NCBI GenBank assembly: GCA_000701625.1
Contig: JNJK01000005.1
Span: forward strand, 62,001-126,000
Direction: 5' to 3'
Length of the DNA: 64,000 nucleotides
DNA from: Lachnospiraceae bacterium MC2017
Lineage (GTDB): Bacteria > Bacillota > Clostridia > Lachnospirales > Lachnospiraceae
The number at the start of each line of letters is the position of its first letter. The stretch's first letter is position 1. The notes below the pieces were generated by a model. The model saw only the letters and a program-made list of their open reading frames with translations, did not search any database and was not told the origin of the DNA. Below, piece after piece: positions 1 to 10,000 of this stretch. The position numbers and the translations under genes were made by a program.

Positions 1-296
1 TGTTTCATCTTGACAGAGCTTGTAATCGCCTTGATGCTTTCCTGAAGATTCTCATACTCATCCTGATTTAATATCTCATCGGATTTCATATAGTCAGGAT
101 ATTTTTCTACCACCAGACTGGATATATATGACGCTATCCCTTCCTGAAATCCGAGACTTTGATAGATTGCCGCTCCGCGAAAGATCTTAAACCCCGAATC
201 TACAGAAACCAGCAGAAGTCCCACTGAGAATAAGAAAAACAATGCAAAAAGTTTAAGGCTGAGTCTTCCTATTCTTTTTTTCATTTTCTTTTGCAT
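1..296 (-). CDS. membrane protein, N-terminal part only (cut by window edge)
   Basis: This is the 5' end of a gene that leaves the window at position 1; about 98 codons are visible. The product begins with a basic stretch (MQKKMKKRIGRLSLK) followed by one hydrophobic segment at about residues 14-29, which looks like an uncleaved signal anchor, and then a soluble region that starts SVDSGFKIFRG. It lies 53 bases downstream of the low-complexity gene at 350-2215 on the same strand, so it is probably the next gene of the injection-system operon. The start could also be the ATG at 284. The layout (short cytoplasmic tail, one membrane helix, extracytoplasmic part) resembles sensor proteins such as the one at 10201-12735, but too little is present to name a family. 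Confidence 0.6.
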   Translation of the reverse strand, partial: MQKKMKKRIGRLSLKLFALFFLFSVGLLLVSVDSGFKIFRGAAIYQSLGFQEGIASYISSLVVEKYPDYMKSDEILNQDEYENLQESIKAITSSVKMK

Positions 297-349
297 ATTT
301 TTTCACATCCATCATTGCGCGTTATTCATCATGCTTATTAAAGAACTTC

Positions 350-2215
350 TCAATTAGAACTTGATCTCTTTTGTAATTTGTCTACCTCGGCCTCCATTGA
401 TCGGGCTTGTGCCAACAATCGATCCAACCAGGCTGATACGTCTTCCTCTGCAGGCTGTTCTTCTCCTGACCCACTTCCAGAGTTCACTGATGTTTCTGCA
501 TGTGCTTCAGGCTGCGTTTCCCGGCTCTCTAATTTGTCTACCTCGGCCTCCATTGATCGGGCTTGTGCCAACAATCGATCCAACCTGGCTGATATGTCTT
601 CCTCTGCAGGCTGTTCTTCTCCTGACCCACTTCCAGAGTTCACTGATGTTTCTGCGTGTGCTTCAGGCTGCGTTTCCGAGGCTTCGTTAGGTGCATTCAC
701 AGGTTCTGTTTTTTCAGGTTCGCTTGCAGGTGCTGTTTTTTCAGGATCGGCAGGTGCTATTTTTTCAGGATCGGCAGGTGCTATTTTTTCAGGATCGGCA
801 GGTGCTATTTTTTCAGGATCGGCAGGTGCTATTTTTTCAGATGCCTCAGGTTTTGCTTCGCTTTCCGGGTTAAAGGCCTTTTTACTTGGCTTCTTTTTCT
901 TAACGACAGGAATGTCATTAACACCGCCTTCATTAGGGGCTTTTGCTCCCTCTTTACGCGCTTTAGCCTCTTCCGGACTTATTCCGAATAAATTCTTAAA
1001 TGTCTTAGGATCTACTTCACCATTATTTCCTTTTCCTGCATCTTCCGGCTGCTTTTGTTCTCCTTCAGCGTTGGCATCGACAGGTTTTCCATTTTTCTTT
1101 GCCTCTCTTGCGGCCTTCCTTGCAGCTCTCCTTTCTTCTCTTCCCTTTGCTCTTTCGGCTCGTTTCCGTTCTCTTTCAGCTTCTCTCTCGCCCTTCCTTT
1201 CTTTCTTCTCAGCCTCTTTCTCTTCCTTTTCTTCTGTTTCTATTTCCTTTGCTTCCTGCATTTCATCCCATTTATCTTCACCGTAGATCTTCTCACCGAT
1301 CGAGTTGTAAACTGCACTTGCGCCTTTCTTGATGCCGCTTCCTATTGCCATTGCACCCTTTTTGATGCCGCTTCCTACTGCTTTTACGCCCTTCCATGCG
1401 TATTGTCCGGCTGTCTTTAATGCACCGCCAACCTTTTTAGCATCCGCTTTGAGCTTGTCCGGATCCTTCATGTATTCATCTACTTTCTTCGATGCCATAT
1501 CCATGAGTTTCGGACCGACCTTAGCCAGGCCTCCGGTCACTGCATCACCGATCTTGCCCCAGAAGCTCTTCTTTTCATCCTTTTCTTCCTTTTTCTCTTC
1601 TCCCTCATCTTTTTCTGCAGCATCTTCTTCTGCCTTCTTGTCTTCTTCACTCTTTGTATTGCCTCCGCCATTAAAGAGTGATGCCAGTCCCTCGAAACTG
1701 AACTTATTAGAAAAGACCTGGATCAGTGGCTTTGCTTTCTCTTCGCTCTTAGGTTTTGCATCCTTGTCTTCACCGGATGCTTCTTTAGCGGCTTCCTCCT
1801 TTGATTCCTTTATCTCTTTCTCAAGAACATCCGAAGCTTTCATTACATCTTCAGGCGGCTTCGCTTTCTCAGCCTCCTCTGTAGTCTCTTCGGTCTTTGT
1901 ACCTGTAGCTTCTGCTATAGTGGATGTTTCTGTAGCTTCTGTTGTAGTGGGTGTTTCCGTCTGCGTTTCTGCAGATTCTGTTGCAGTGGGTGTTTCCGTC
2001 TGTGTTTCTGTAGATTCTGTTGCAGTGGGTGTTTCCGTCTGCGTTCCTGTTGATTCTGTTGCAGTGGGTGTTTCCGTCTGTGTTCCGCCCTCACTTTTTG
2101 CAGAATTAGGTACACTCACTTCTTCTTTTTTACCGTCCGCAACATCCAATATATCTTCAAGCTGCTTTTCCGCAAGCTGTTTCGGAATTTTCTTTTCATT
2201 AGTTTTTGCGCCCAT
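350..2215 (-). CDS. low-complexity repeat protein, possible injection-system cargo
   Basis: No family recognised. The 621-residue product is very rich in Glu, Lys, Ala and Thr and is probably largely disordered. In order it has four or five copies of a ten-residue TQTETPTATES repeat (about residues 44-95), an acidic/basic charged stretch, a glycine-rich amphipathic segment of about 90 residues containing GSGIKKGAMAIGSGIKKGA (about residues 225-310), a second charged region with RAERAKGREERR, about five copies of PEKIAPAD, and two tandem 52-residue units each ending in LDRLLAQARSMEAEVDKL. The start ATG directly abuts the stop of the GNAT gene and has a GGAG site inside it. Its place at the end of a contractile-injection operon suggests a cargo or particle-associated protein; the amphipathic segment could insert into a membrane. 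Function is inference only. Confidence 0.75.
   Translation of the reverse strand: MGAKTNEKKIPKQLAEKQLEDILDVADGKKEEVSVPNSAKSEGGTQTETPTATESTGTQTETPTATESTETQTETPTATESAETQTETPTTTEATETSTIAEATGTKTEETTEEAEKAKPPEDVMKASDVLEKEIKESKEEAAKEASGEDKDAKPKSEEKAKPLIQVFSNKFSFEGLASLFNGGGNTKSEEDKKAEEDAAEKDEGEEKKEEKDEKKSFWGKIGDAVTGGLAKVGPKLMDMASKKVDEYMKDPDKLKADAKKVGGALKTAGQYAWKGVKAVGSGIKKGAMAIGSGIKKGASAVYNSIGEKIYGEDKWDEMQEAKEIETEEKEEKEAEKKERKGEREAERERKRAERAKGREERRAARKAAREAKKNGKPVDANAEGEQKQPEDAGKGNNGEVDPKTFKNLFGISPEEAKARKEGAKAPNEGGVNDIPVVKKKKPSKKAFNPESEAKPEASEKIAPADPEKIAPADPEKIAPADPEKIAPADPEKTAPASEPEKTEPVNAPNEASETQPEAHAETSVNSGSGSGEEQPAEEDISARLDRLLAQARSMEAEVDKLESRETQPEAHAETSVNSGSGSGEEQPAEEDVSAWLDRLLAQARSMEAEVDKLQKRSSSN
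375..686 (-). repeat. tandem 156-bp direct repeat encoding two 52-residue units
   Basis: Two nearly identical blocks, 375-530 and 531-686, encode the last two 52-residue modules of the protein at 350-2215. They differ at few positions (for example DISARLDR against DVSAWLDR). Confidence 0.85.
720..842 (-). repeat. 24-bp tandem repeats encoding PEKIAPAD
   Basis: About five in-frame 24-base units inside the gene at 350-2215. Each encodes eight residues (PEKIAPAD, the outermost ones degenerate). The near identity of the middle units points to recent slippage or recombination. Confidence 0.8.
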
Positions 2216-3079
2216 CTATAAAAACTCCTTCACTTTTTTATAACACTTACATACTGCACACATTTCTGTATCTTTTGAAATCAAGGAATTCCTCGGCAAT
2301 AATTTCTCACATAGCCTGATGGCTCCTTTAGAGATCGCATCTATAGTAAGCAGTGTCTCCTTAGGGTACTGCTTCTGTGCTTCTGTAAGGGCGAGACTAA
2401 GTAGTTTTATCGACGGTCCCTTTCCACGGTATTCAGGTGGTGAATAGAGGCCGGCCAGTCTAAGCCCTGACGCATTTTCTTCTCCGATGAGTACCCCTGC
2501 GATCTTTTTTCCATCCGCAATGAGAAACGAGATGTCCTTAAGCGGATTTCTGACATTTAATACATTTACATACCCCGGAAGTTCATTTCTCCTGCACATA
2601 TTTCTGTACGTATCCAATAGTTCCTCCGGTGCATTTTCAAGGGTGTAATCCTTGTATGGGATGTCCGGATCCGGGATTGCCGGTATCTCACCTACTGCAA
2701 TGGTAAATCCGTCCGCCGAAGCCTTCGGTTTTTCAAACCCTGATCTTGTGAGTATGCTTTCGTGTTTGCTCAGAGTTTTCCTGGTGTAATGCGCGTAGAC
2801 TTCCGTCACACCTTCTTCACGGGCAGTTGCTATGAGACCTTTCAGTATATAGACCGCCAGGCCTATATTCCGATAAGCCGAATCCACATAGATACTGCGG
2901 AGTTCTACCGCATCTCCTATCCTCTCAGCTATAGCTGTACCACAGATCGTCTGTCGCCATACTGCGGATACAGCAACAGTACTTGTATCATGCAGGAGAT
3001 ATATTAAGTTTTCCGGGATGTAGGAATAGTAATTTACCAGTCCTTCCCTCACCCTTACCAGGTGGAGTGCATCTCCCAT
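2216..3079 (-). CDS. GNAT-family acetyltransferase-like protein (two GNAT folds)
   Basis: Predicted acyl-CoA-dependent N-acetyltransferase of the GNAT superfamily, about 287 residues. Two GNAT-like halves are visible. The N-terminal half has ELRSIYVDSAYRNIGLAVYIL, with the R-x-x-G-x-A coenzyme A loop. The C-terminal half has LAGLYSPPEYRGKGPSIKLL, with R-G-K-G-P-S. An upstream in-frame ATG at 3094 exists, but GGGGAGA lies just in front of the second ATG (3079), so the shorter form is preferred. It sits between the AAA+ ATPase and the low-complexity protein and abuts the latter, so it is likely translated with them. Substrate unknown; modification of a particle protein or of a cargo is possible but not shown. 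Confidence 0.8.
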   Translation of the reverse strand: MGDALHLVRVREGLVNYYSYIPENLIYLLHDTSTVAVSAVWRQTICGTAIAERIGDAVELRSIYVDSAYRNIGLAVYILKGLIATAREEGVTEVYAHYTRKTLSKHESILTRSGFEKPKASADGFTIAVGEIPAIPDPDIPYKDYTLENAPEELLDTYRNMCRRNELPGYVNVLNVRNPLKDISFLIADGKKIAGVLIGEENASGLRLAGLYSPPEYRGKGPSIKLLSLALTEAQKQYPKETLLTIDAISKGAIRLCEKLLPRNSLISKDTEMCAVCKCYKKVKEFL

Positions 3080-3133
3080 ACCGTTTCTCCCCATTTTTTA
3101 TCAATAGTTAAGCTGCTCATATACGTTTACGTG

Positions 3134-5287
3134 CTACCGTCTCTGTTCGTCGAGGAGATCCGCATATTCTGCAAGAGTCTCACGGACCACGACGATCCCG
3201 TTCTTTCGCATCTCGTCAACGGCTGCATTTACCATGTGGCGCATAGACACGATGGTGTCTTCCTCTGCCGCGAGAAATGACGCGGAAAGAACGATATTTT
3301 TGATATAACCACCGGAAAGTTCAAATTTTCCGGAGATAAACTTCCAGTCAATGTCATCAGAAAGAGGCATATCCTTTGGAAATGTCCTCTTAAAGATCTC
3401 TTCTCTTGATCCTGCATCAGGAAACGGGAAGTGAACGACAAAAGTAATCCTACGTAAGAAAGCTTCATCTATATTCTGCAAAAGATTCGTTGCAAGGATA
3501 CAGACACCGTCATATTCTTCGATCTGCTGTAAGAGATACGCTGTCTCTACGTTTGCATTCCTGTCATTTGAATCCTTTACTTCCGAGCTTCTCTTTCCGA
3601 AAAGAGAGTCACACTCGTCAAAAAACAGGATACAATTGGAATTTCTCGCTTCCGTAAATACAGCCTGCAGGTTTTTCTCCGTCTCACCTATATACTTACT
3701 GACGATCTGGGACAGATTTACCTTGTACATCTCCATACTAAGCTCACGGGCGATTATCTGGGCACACATAGTCTTACCTGTGCCGGGAACTCCGGCAAAG
3801 AGTATGGATACTCCGGTGCCGTAGGTAAGCTTCTTTCCAAATCCCCACTCACTGTAGATTTTGTGATGGTACTTCACATGAGCGATCGCCTGTTTTACGA
3901 GTCTCTTTATCTCATGAGGAATGACAATATCATCCCAGGTATACTTTCCCTTAACACGGCGTGCCAGCTGATCAAGCTTCGTCACAACCTCGCCGTAGCA
4001 GCATTCACTTACGGTATCTTCAGAAAGAGGACTCCTGTCGACCTTGTAGATTCCCTCTGCCCTTCTGCTCGCATCTCTTATCTGCATAGGCGTGAAGTGA
4101 AACTTTACAGCAACTTCATCTATCGCCACACCTTCAGACAGTTCCACATTTTTAAAGCCATCCTTAAAAAGCTCTATTCTTTCATCTACCGTCGTATCTT
4201 CGAGCTCTATACTTATGGCAGACAGTTTTAGATGCAGATGCAGCATTCTTTCCGACAATAAAAATAAAGGTGATACGGCAGGCTGTAGTTTTTCCAGTTC
4301 TGCTTTTAATTCATTGTCTGATAAAACAGGCAGCCCATCATCATCTTCTTCCATCCCTTTTACTATGAGAACAGCGTCAAAGAGCCTGCTGAGCATATCG
4401 GCTTCTTTAAGTGCCTCTGTTTTTTTATCTGCAAATTCAAGGTCAGCTACGAGCGAATGATGTCCGTTCCTCGATGCTGCACTGACAGCCTGATATTCTC
4501 TGCCTATACCTTTACGACCGGATATCATCACCGCACTGCGTTCGATACCAAATACCGCATCCAGACGTTTTCCCACGTCCTTGCGGATGAGAAGCGGCAT
4601 TTCCTCACCTGCCCTGTATAGATGAAATCCGCTTGGCAGTACTTCACTTCCATATAAAAAGGCCAGCACTTCGCTTCTAAGTGACAAAAGACTCTTTTTT
4701 AATTCTCCCGTACAAAAAAGTGAAAGAAACGGAGACGGCTCGATAAATTTCCGCTTCATCTCAGGGATCGGTATTTCATCACCGAAAAGATCGGATACAA
4801 AAGAGATCTCAGGGTGCTTTCTTGCAACATCATCCTGCAGATAAGCATCTATCTTTCTGTATTTATCGGCATTTATCGAAAAAAAGCTTAAAAGTACTGT
4901 ACATTTTTCTGCATATGAAAGGTTGAATCTATAGAAAAGTCTGGCAAAAGGAAAATTATCAGCCTTCGTCTTTTTCAGACGGCTCTCAAGTAATTCCCTG
5001 TCTGCCGTAAGTTCAGCCTTTTCCGATCCATCGCATTTATCCAGGAGACGAACTTCCGCAGCCTTTGACAGATTGTGCTCAAACTCATGACGGGTCACCA
5101 CGAGTCCCAGCATATTTTTCATGTCATTTTCAGGTCCTACCCACTGATGATACTTGTAATACAGATAAAGCCTGTGATCCAGCATAGCTGCCGCATCATG
5201 CAAAAAATCGTCCTGTGTTTCGTATGGCTCATTTATGAGATCCATACGGATATCTTCATCTTCTATTTCCAGTTCAAGGAGATCCAT
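3134..5287 (-). CDS. AAA+ ATPase of the contractile injection system (Afp15/Pvc15-like)
   Basis: The 717-residue protein has a long N-terminal region of unclear fold and a C-terminal AAA+ module. The Walker A motif GVPGTGKT is at about 499-506, Walker B ILFFDECD at about 553-560, the sensor-1 motif ATN at about 599-601 and paired arginines at about 612-613. AAA+ ATPases of this kind are a constant part of eCIS loci, where the Afp15/Pvc15 protein is needed for assembly of the mature particle. Here the gene follows the PAAR-like tip gene by 3 bases and precedes the GNAT gene. All ATPase motifs look intact. The exact role (assembly against recycling) cannot be read from the sequence; unlike ClpV it has only one AAA+ domain, which argues against a type VI secretion system. 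Confidence 0.92.
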   Translation of the reverse strand: MDLLELEIEDEDIRMDLINEPYETQDDFLHDAAAMLDHRLYLYYKYHQWVGPENDMKNMLGLVVTRHEFEHNLSKAAEVRLLDKCDGSEKAELTADRELLESRLKKTKADNFPFARLFYRFNLSYAEKCTVLLSFFSINADKYRKIDAYLQDDVARKHPEISFVSDLFGDEIPIPEMKRKFIEPSPFLSLFCTGELKKSLLSLRSEVLAFLYGSEVLPSGFHLYRAGEEMPLLIRKDVGKRLDAVFGIERSAVMISGRKGIGREYQAVSAASRNGHHSLVADLEFADKKTEALKEADMLSRLFDAVLIVKGMEEDDDGLPVLSDNELKAELEKLQPAVSPLFLLSERMLHLHLKLSAISIELEDTTVDERIELFKDGFKNVELSEGVAIDEVAVKFHFTPMQIRDASRRAEGIYKVDRSPLSEDTVSECCYGEVVTKLDQLARRVKGKYTWDDIVIPHEIKRLVKQAIAHVKYHHKIYSEWGFGKKLTYGTGVSILFAGVPGTGKTMCAQIIARELSMEMYKVNLSQIVSKYIGETEKNLQAVFTEARNSNCILFFDECDSLFGKRSSEVKDSNDRNANVETAYLLQQIEEYDGVCILATNLLQNIDEAFLRRITFVVHFPFPDAGSREEIFKRTFPKDMPLSDDIDWKFISGKFELSGGYIKNIVLSASFLAAEEDTIVSMRHMVNAAVDEMRKNGIVVVRETLAEYADLLDEQRR

Positions 5288-5290
5288 AAC

Positions 5291-5653
5291 TCACCCTATC
5301 TTTACGTTCATCGCCGGTGCCATATTTACTGATATCACTCCGCCCATATTGCACATGAGCTTTGCGTCTTTATTTACCGCCGGTTTTCCGCCTATCTTTA
5401 CTGTGAGTGATGCCGGTGTCCAGGGTGCACTTATCTGAGCTGCAGCGAGACACGGTCCCGGTACTCCCGTAGCCATGGATGGCTGCATAGGACTTATACA
5501 CGTGCCAAACATAAAAGGCTTATTATCGGTAAGTACCGCCGCCTGCATAAAACAAAACTTTACGTTTGGAACCGATGTCGTTGCTATCGGAAACGGAACT
5601 GAACCAAAAGAACATTGACATACACATCCTTGTGTTACCGGATTAGAACCCAT
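5291..5653 (-). CDS. PAAR-like tip protein, DUF4280 family
   Basis: About 120 residues, cysteine- and glycine-rich, with the DUF4280 pattern: GCVCQCSFGSVPFPI near the start, DNKPFMFGTCISPMQP in the middle, PGPCLAAAQISAPW and a final CNMGGVISV block. DUF4280 proteins are PAAR-like caps that sharpen the spike in eCIS particles. The open frame extends up to a TTG at 5671, but GGGAGGG sits six bases before the ATG at 5653, which is therefore chosen. The spike it should sit on is encoded at 21939-22727. The gene lies between the carboxypeptidase-regulatory-like gene and the AAA+ gene. Family assignment is fairly firm. Confidence 0.88.
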   Translation of the reverse strand: MGSNPVTQGCVCQCSFGSVPFPIATTSVPNVKFCFMQAAVLTDNKPFMFGTCISPMQPSMATGVPGPCLAAAQISAPWTPASLTVKIGGKPAVNKDAKLMCNMGGVISVNMAPAMNVKIG

Positions 5654-5680
5654 GTGATACCCTCCCATCAATTAATGTAA

Positions 5681-6373
5681 CTATTCTGGATCGTTACTGT
5701 TTGTATACTCTACAGGCTTCTCCCCGTCTTTACTAAAAACCTGTATCTTATCCACGTCTCTAAGAACCGCGCATACGCTTCCATTTGACACATGAAAGTT
5801 TTGAGCCGGTAATAAACGAACGCCTCTTTTATGATTGTTTTTTAATGGCGTAGTAAAAGTCGCCACTCCGTCATCAACAGTTTCTACACAGATTATTTCC
5901 GAGTTTTTTCCGTCATAAATCAAAAAATTGTCAGGATAGCTGTGTTTAGCAAATGCTGCCGATGCAAAGACCGAAGCTTCTGTTTTTCCTTTTTCTGCCT
6001 TATCCTCTGCGACTTTTAATCCCATTCCGTCTGTATCACCCGCTGCCCAGACATTGTCTGTATAAGCTTGTATCTCATAATGCCTTGCATCCGAGCCGTA
6101 ACGGTAATACTTACCGGGTTTAAGAGTCACTACCTGCACGGCAGGTTTTCCCATTACATCTACAGTAACTTCTTCGTCCTGATACACTGCACTGCTTATC
6201 CGTATCTTATGCTCTCCGCCTTCCAGATTCAGAAATACAAAGTATCCTTCACCTTTTGACAGCGGTATTACAGGACGATCATCGATTTCTGAGCGGAAAG
6301 TCCCCATAGGTACCGGATTTCCCGTAAAGCCGTCTGTTATTCTCAGTACTGCTCCTACCTTGAAACTAATCAT
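5681..6373 (-). CDS. eCIS-associated protein with N-terminal Ig-like (carboxypeptidase-regulatory-like) fold
   Basis: Not confidently assigned. The 230-residue protein begins FKVGAVLRITDGFTGNPV, and residues 1-80 read like a small beta-sandwich of the carboxypeptidase regulatory/transthyretin-like kind (repeated short strands, GEGYFVFLNLEGGEHKI). Residues 130-215 form a second beta-rich part (FLIYDGKNSEIICVETVDDG, then RGVRLLPAQNFHVSNGSV). There is no signal peptide and no membrane helix. Its start codon overlaps the stop of the DUF4255 gene in an ATGA arrangement, which means tight translational coupling. Position between the cap and the PAAR-like tip suggests a particle accessory protein. 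Function unknown. Confidence 0.7.
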   Translation of the reverse strand: MISFKVGAVLRITDGFTGNPVPMGTFRSEIDDRPVIPLSKGEGYFVFLNLEGGEHKIRISSAVYQDEEVTVDVMGKPAVQVVTLKPGKYYRYGSDARHYEIQAYTDNVWAAGDTDGMGLKVAEDKAEKGKTEASVFASAAFAKHSYPDNFLIYDGKNSEIICVETVDDGVATFTTPLKNNHKRGVRLLPAQNFHVSNGSVCAVLRDVDKIQVFSKDGEKPVEYTNSNDPE

Positions 6374-6957
6374 CTGATCCCCTGCGCTTTCTGCTCCACC
6401 GTAAGTTCTGCATCCATTACACGGCTGATCTTCTTTGTACGCTTAGAGCTGATCTCTACTCCCGTAGCCTTCACGACTATAGATGCTTTATATGGAGACT
6501 GTGTATTGTTCCAGATCTTCATCATCTTTTCGAAATCATTATTTTCTATTTCGAGATGTATATTTGCCTGCTCTGACGCCAGAGAACCGTTTAAATACTT
6601 CTTTCCTATGGTCGGCATATCGGATATTGCCTGCACAGCCGCCCCGAGTATCCTGTACATATCTGCTTCTCTTATCTGGAGTGGTGCCTGTGAATGAGCC
6701 GTCACGAGATAATATGCATTTATGATCGTCGGTGACATCTCCATTTTATATGGTCCTGCCGGACGAAATGACGGAGATTCAAACTGCGTGTCTTTTTCCA
6801 CATGATACAGGTGGACTGTGAGCTGATTGTTGTCAGGTTCATAGGGTGAACACATGGCTATCATCTCTCTCTTGCTCACAGGCTCCGGTGTCATGGCATC
6901 CCGCAGTATTTCCACAATTGCATTTCCTGTTTCATAAATCGCCGTGTAATCTGCCAT
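6370..6957 (-). CDS. DUF4255 tail terminator/cap protein (Afp16/Pvc16-like)
   Basis: The 195-residue protein starts MADYTAIYETGNAIVEILRD and contains NNQLTVHLYHVEKDTQFESP, PTIINAYYLVTAHSQ and YRILGAAVQAISDMPTIG. This is the DUF4255 pattern: short helix, L-x-L-Y-x-V strand, Y-Y-L-V/L-T, then a helix leading to the next strand. In Afp and PVC particles the homologue caps the distal end of tube and sheath and ends polymerisation. It is coupled (4-base overlap) to the gene at 5681-6373. Length is near that of the family domain alone. Confidence 0.88.
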   Translation of the reverse strand: MADYTAIYETGNAIVEILRDAMTPEPVSKREMIAMCSPYEPDNNQLTVHLYHVEKDTQFESPSFRPAGPYKMEMSPTIINAYYLVTAHSQAPLQIREADMYRILGAAVQAISDMPTIGKKYLNGSLASEQANIHLEIENNDFEKMMKIWNNTQSPYKASIVVKATGVEISSKRTKKISRVMDAELTVEQKAQGIR

Positions 6958-7018
6958 ACTTTCTCCTAAGTATTTCTGCTTTTACGGTGACGCTGTGTAA
7001 CCACCTGACTTCATATGA

Positions 7019-10000
7019 CTATTGAGCCACGGCGGTTTCCGCAGCTGCAGCTGCGGCAGCTGCTTCCTCCTGCGCCAGAGCCGCCAGCGTCTCTTCATCC
7101 GGGAAGCAATCCGCATGCCAATTAAAGGTTCTGGAAATATAACCGTCTGTCATCTCATTTAGATCAGCCGCCACTTCCGCAAAGGAAATAATGTTGTTAT
7201 TAAGTGCTGTAACCGTATTTACGACATCTACCTTTGCGTCCGTTACATCCTTTTCCTCTGCATCACCAAGTGAATACTTCTTCTCGACGCGATCTGCGTG
7301 TTTCTTTGCATCCTTATAATCATCGATAGCGTCCTGAATATTTAATCCGGCAAGCTGCAGCTGTATAAGTTCATCCTGGAGAAGCCGGTAAAGTCCGTGT
7401 TCATCAATTTCTCCGGGTACAGGCTGTCCCTGTTCCTGCATTGTCTTCATCGACTGGATGAGCATATACAGCAATCGGTCTGACTGTTCCTCGGCAAATC
7501 CCAGTGCGTCGTCGCTGTATGCCCATTGTGTGTCATCTTCGCCATCTGAGACTTCTGTATCGTCGTCATCATCATCATCGTATCCATCACTTATATCATC
7601 AAAGATGTGATAACCCTTTTCCTCTGCGAGTTTCTTAAAATTCTCTATTGTTTCCTGGGCATTTTTTTGATATCGTTCCATATCTGCGGCATGCTGCTCC
7701 GCAGTCTTTTTAAGCGCTGCATCCAGACCTGCTTTCGCCAGTTCTTCCTTATCGATACCAGATGCATCAAAATATACTGCCAGAGAGCTCAGATCTGCTC
7801 CGGATGCGTTTCCACCATACGTCAGACCGTTAATCTCATTAAAAATCTGCGACATATCCGTTTCTTCTTTGACTGTATTGAGTTTAAGCTTACGCTCGGT
7901 CTTTTTTAGTTCTCTTATGCGGTCGTAGCTATCGTCACCCATAGAATTATCAGATATGGCTTTTTCAAGTGATTTCTGTACTGCTTCTGTCTGTTCTGCA
8001 TTTGCAGAAGCATGTTCTGCTGCTTTGTAGTATGTAATGAGCTTTTTTAAGACCTTATGTCGGTCTTTTGGTGTTGCCTTACTTATAAGGTCGTCAACTT
8101 TTGCTGTACCATAATATGGATTCTGGGGAACACTTGCCTTTGCTGCAGCCGCTGCCTTTGCTCCACCTGTGGCTGCTCCACCGGCTGCGGTTCCTGCGTT
8201 CGCTCCGCCTGCTGCGGCTCCTGCATCCGCTCCGCCTGCTGCGGCTCCTGCATCTGCTCCGCCTGCTGCGGCTCCTGCGTTCGCTCCGCCTGCTACCGCT
8301 CCTGCGTCCGCTCCGTCTGCTGCCGCTCCGCCGGCATCTGCGTCACCTGCCGCAGCACCGGCTCCTGCATCTCCGCTTCCTGGATCATCATCAGAAATAT
8401 CGAGACCGATTTTTGCGAGAACTGCTTTCACACGTTCTTCCGCGCCATTCCCTTCGTCTTTTTCATCATCCAGTAACGAATCTCCGGAATATGAAGTCCA
8501 CTGATAAAAAACCACCTCATTCGTGGTGTCTTCATACCAAAATCGAAGAATGCTGTCATCTGACACAAAAGGCACATAATAATCCGCCGAACTGTATTTT
8601 GCGGGTATTTCTTTTATAGAAAGCGCATCCTGCTTGACCTTTACCTTGCGTACTGTTATTCCCTCCGCGATCTCGTCACTTACTGCTTCCGCATAATCTT
8701 CCGGGGTTTTCCATTCCATGAGATCCAGATCCGTAACTGACTGCGGATCATATATAAATACGTCCGTAACCATGGGATCCTCATCATCAGTTGCGAGCGA
8801 AAACACTACCGTAGTGCCAAGCTTTGGAATCTGCAGCGCAAAGGAGTTTTCATAAAGATATCTCCTGCCGCTATTCTGAAATGCGCTCTGTATATCCTCA
8901 TAGCTCAGACCTAAGAGAGCTGCGCCGTCAACCGTACCGCCGTTTACCGGACCCTCATACACGAGGTTTCCGTTGCTGTATAATTTTCCGTTTCCGTCAG
9001 GAATATTACCATCGAGACTGCCTTCATAAAATAACTTGTCATCCTTAAAGCACTTTGCATCACCGATGATCTTTCCGGCTTCAAATTCACCCTTTATGAC
9101 TTCACCGTTTTTCAGAGTCAGGGAACCGGAACCGGAATACAGACCGTCCACAAATCCTCCTTTATAGACGAGTATTCCATTATCATTGTACGCAACACCT
9201 GTTCCGTTATAGGTATCTTCCTCAAAGTCCCCTTTATAGATCATGTGCTTTTTTTTGTATGCGACACCTCTTCCTGACTTTACCCCTGCTGAGAAAGATC
9301 CGTCATATACCACTTCCCCATTCTCGTAGAGTTTTCCAAAACCATCGTACTCACCTGCGGAAAAAGATCCCGAATAGACAAGTATCTTATCTTTATACAG
9401 CTTTCCTTTTCCTTCATAGAGCCCCTTGGACAATTCTCCTTCATATACCAGGTCGTTCATTTCATAAACCTTACCGGTGCCCTCGTATTCTCCATTTGAA
9501 AAGGTTCCCTCATACTTTAGGAAGCCGTTCGCATCCTTCTGAATTCCCTCACCTTCGTATTTACCGTTTGCGAAATTTCCCTTGTAGACCAGGGTTCCGT
9601 CGACCGATTCTTCTCCATAACCACTGTAAACATTGTCTTCATAGTGGCCCTGAAAAACTACACGATCATTCTTATCGTATTCTGTTCCTTCTTTGATCTT
9701 TTTACCGTCCTTAAGGCGTCCTTTAAACTCCGGCATTTTCTTTTTTTCATCATAGTAAAGGATGACCTTACCGGAATAGCTTTTTACTTTCGGATCCTCA
9801 TTCCACATATGCTTTGTCAAAAAGGTACTTACTATAAAAGGCCATCCGATAGTGATCATAAAGATCGTTCCGATGATTATCACCAGTAATACCGTTATGA
9901 TCAACGACTTGGATATAAGAAGGCTGCCGGTTTCGATATAGTCTTCCTTTTTCGCAGGTTTCTTTCCTGTAGAGGCTGCCGCATCGAGTACCTTGGGACC

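Noticed and set aside
378-1286. Long plus-strand open frame
   Set aside because: It is the shadow of the repetitive gene on the minus strand, with low-complexity Ser/Phe/Ala composition and no ribosome binding site.
8101-8619. Leucine-rich plus-strand open frame
   Set aside because: It is antisense to the Ala/Gly repeat of the MORN gene; its composition is an artefact of GC-rich repeat codons.
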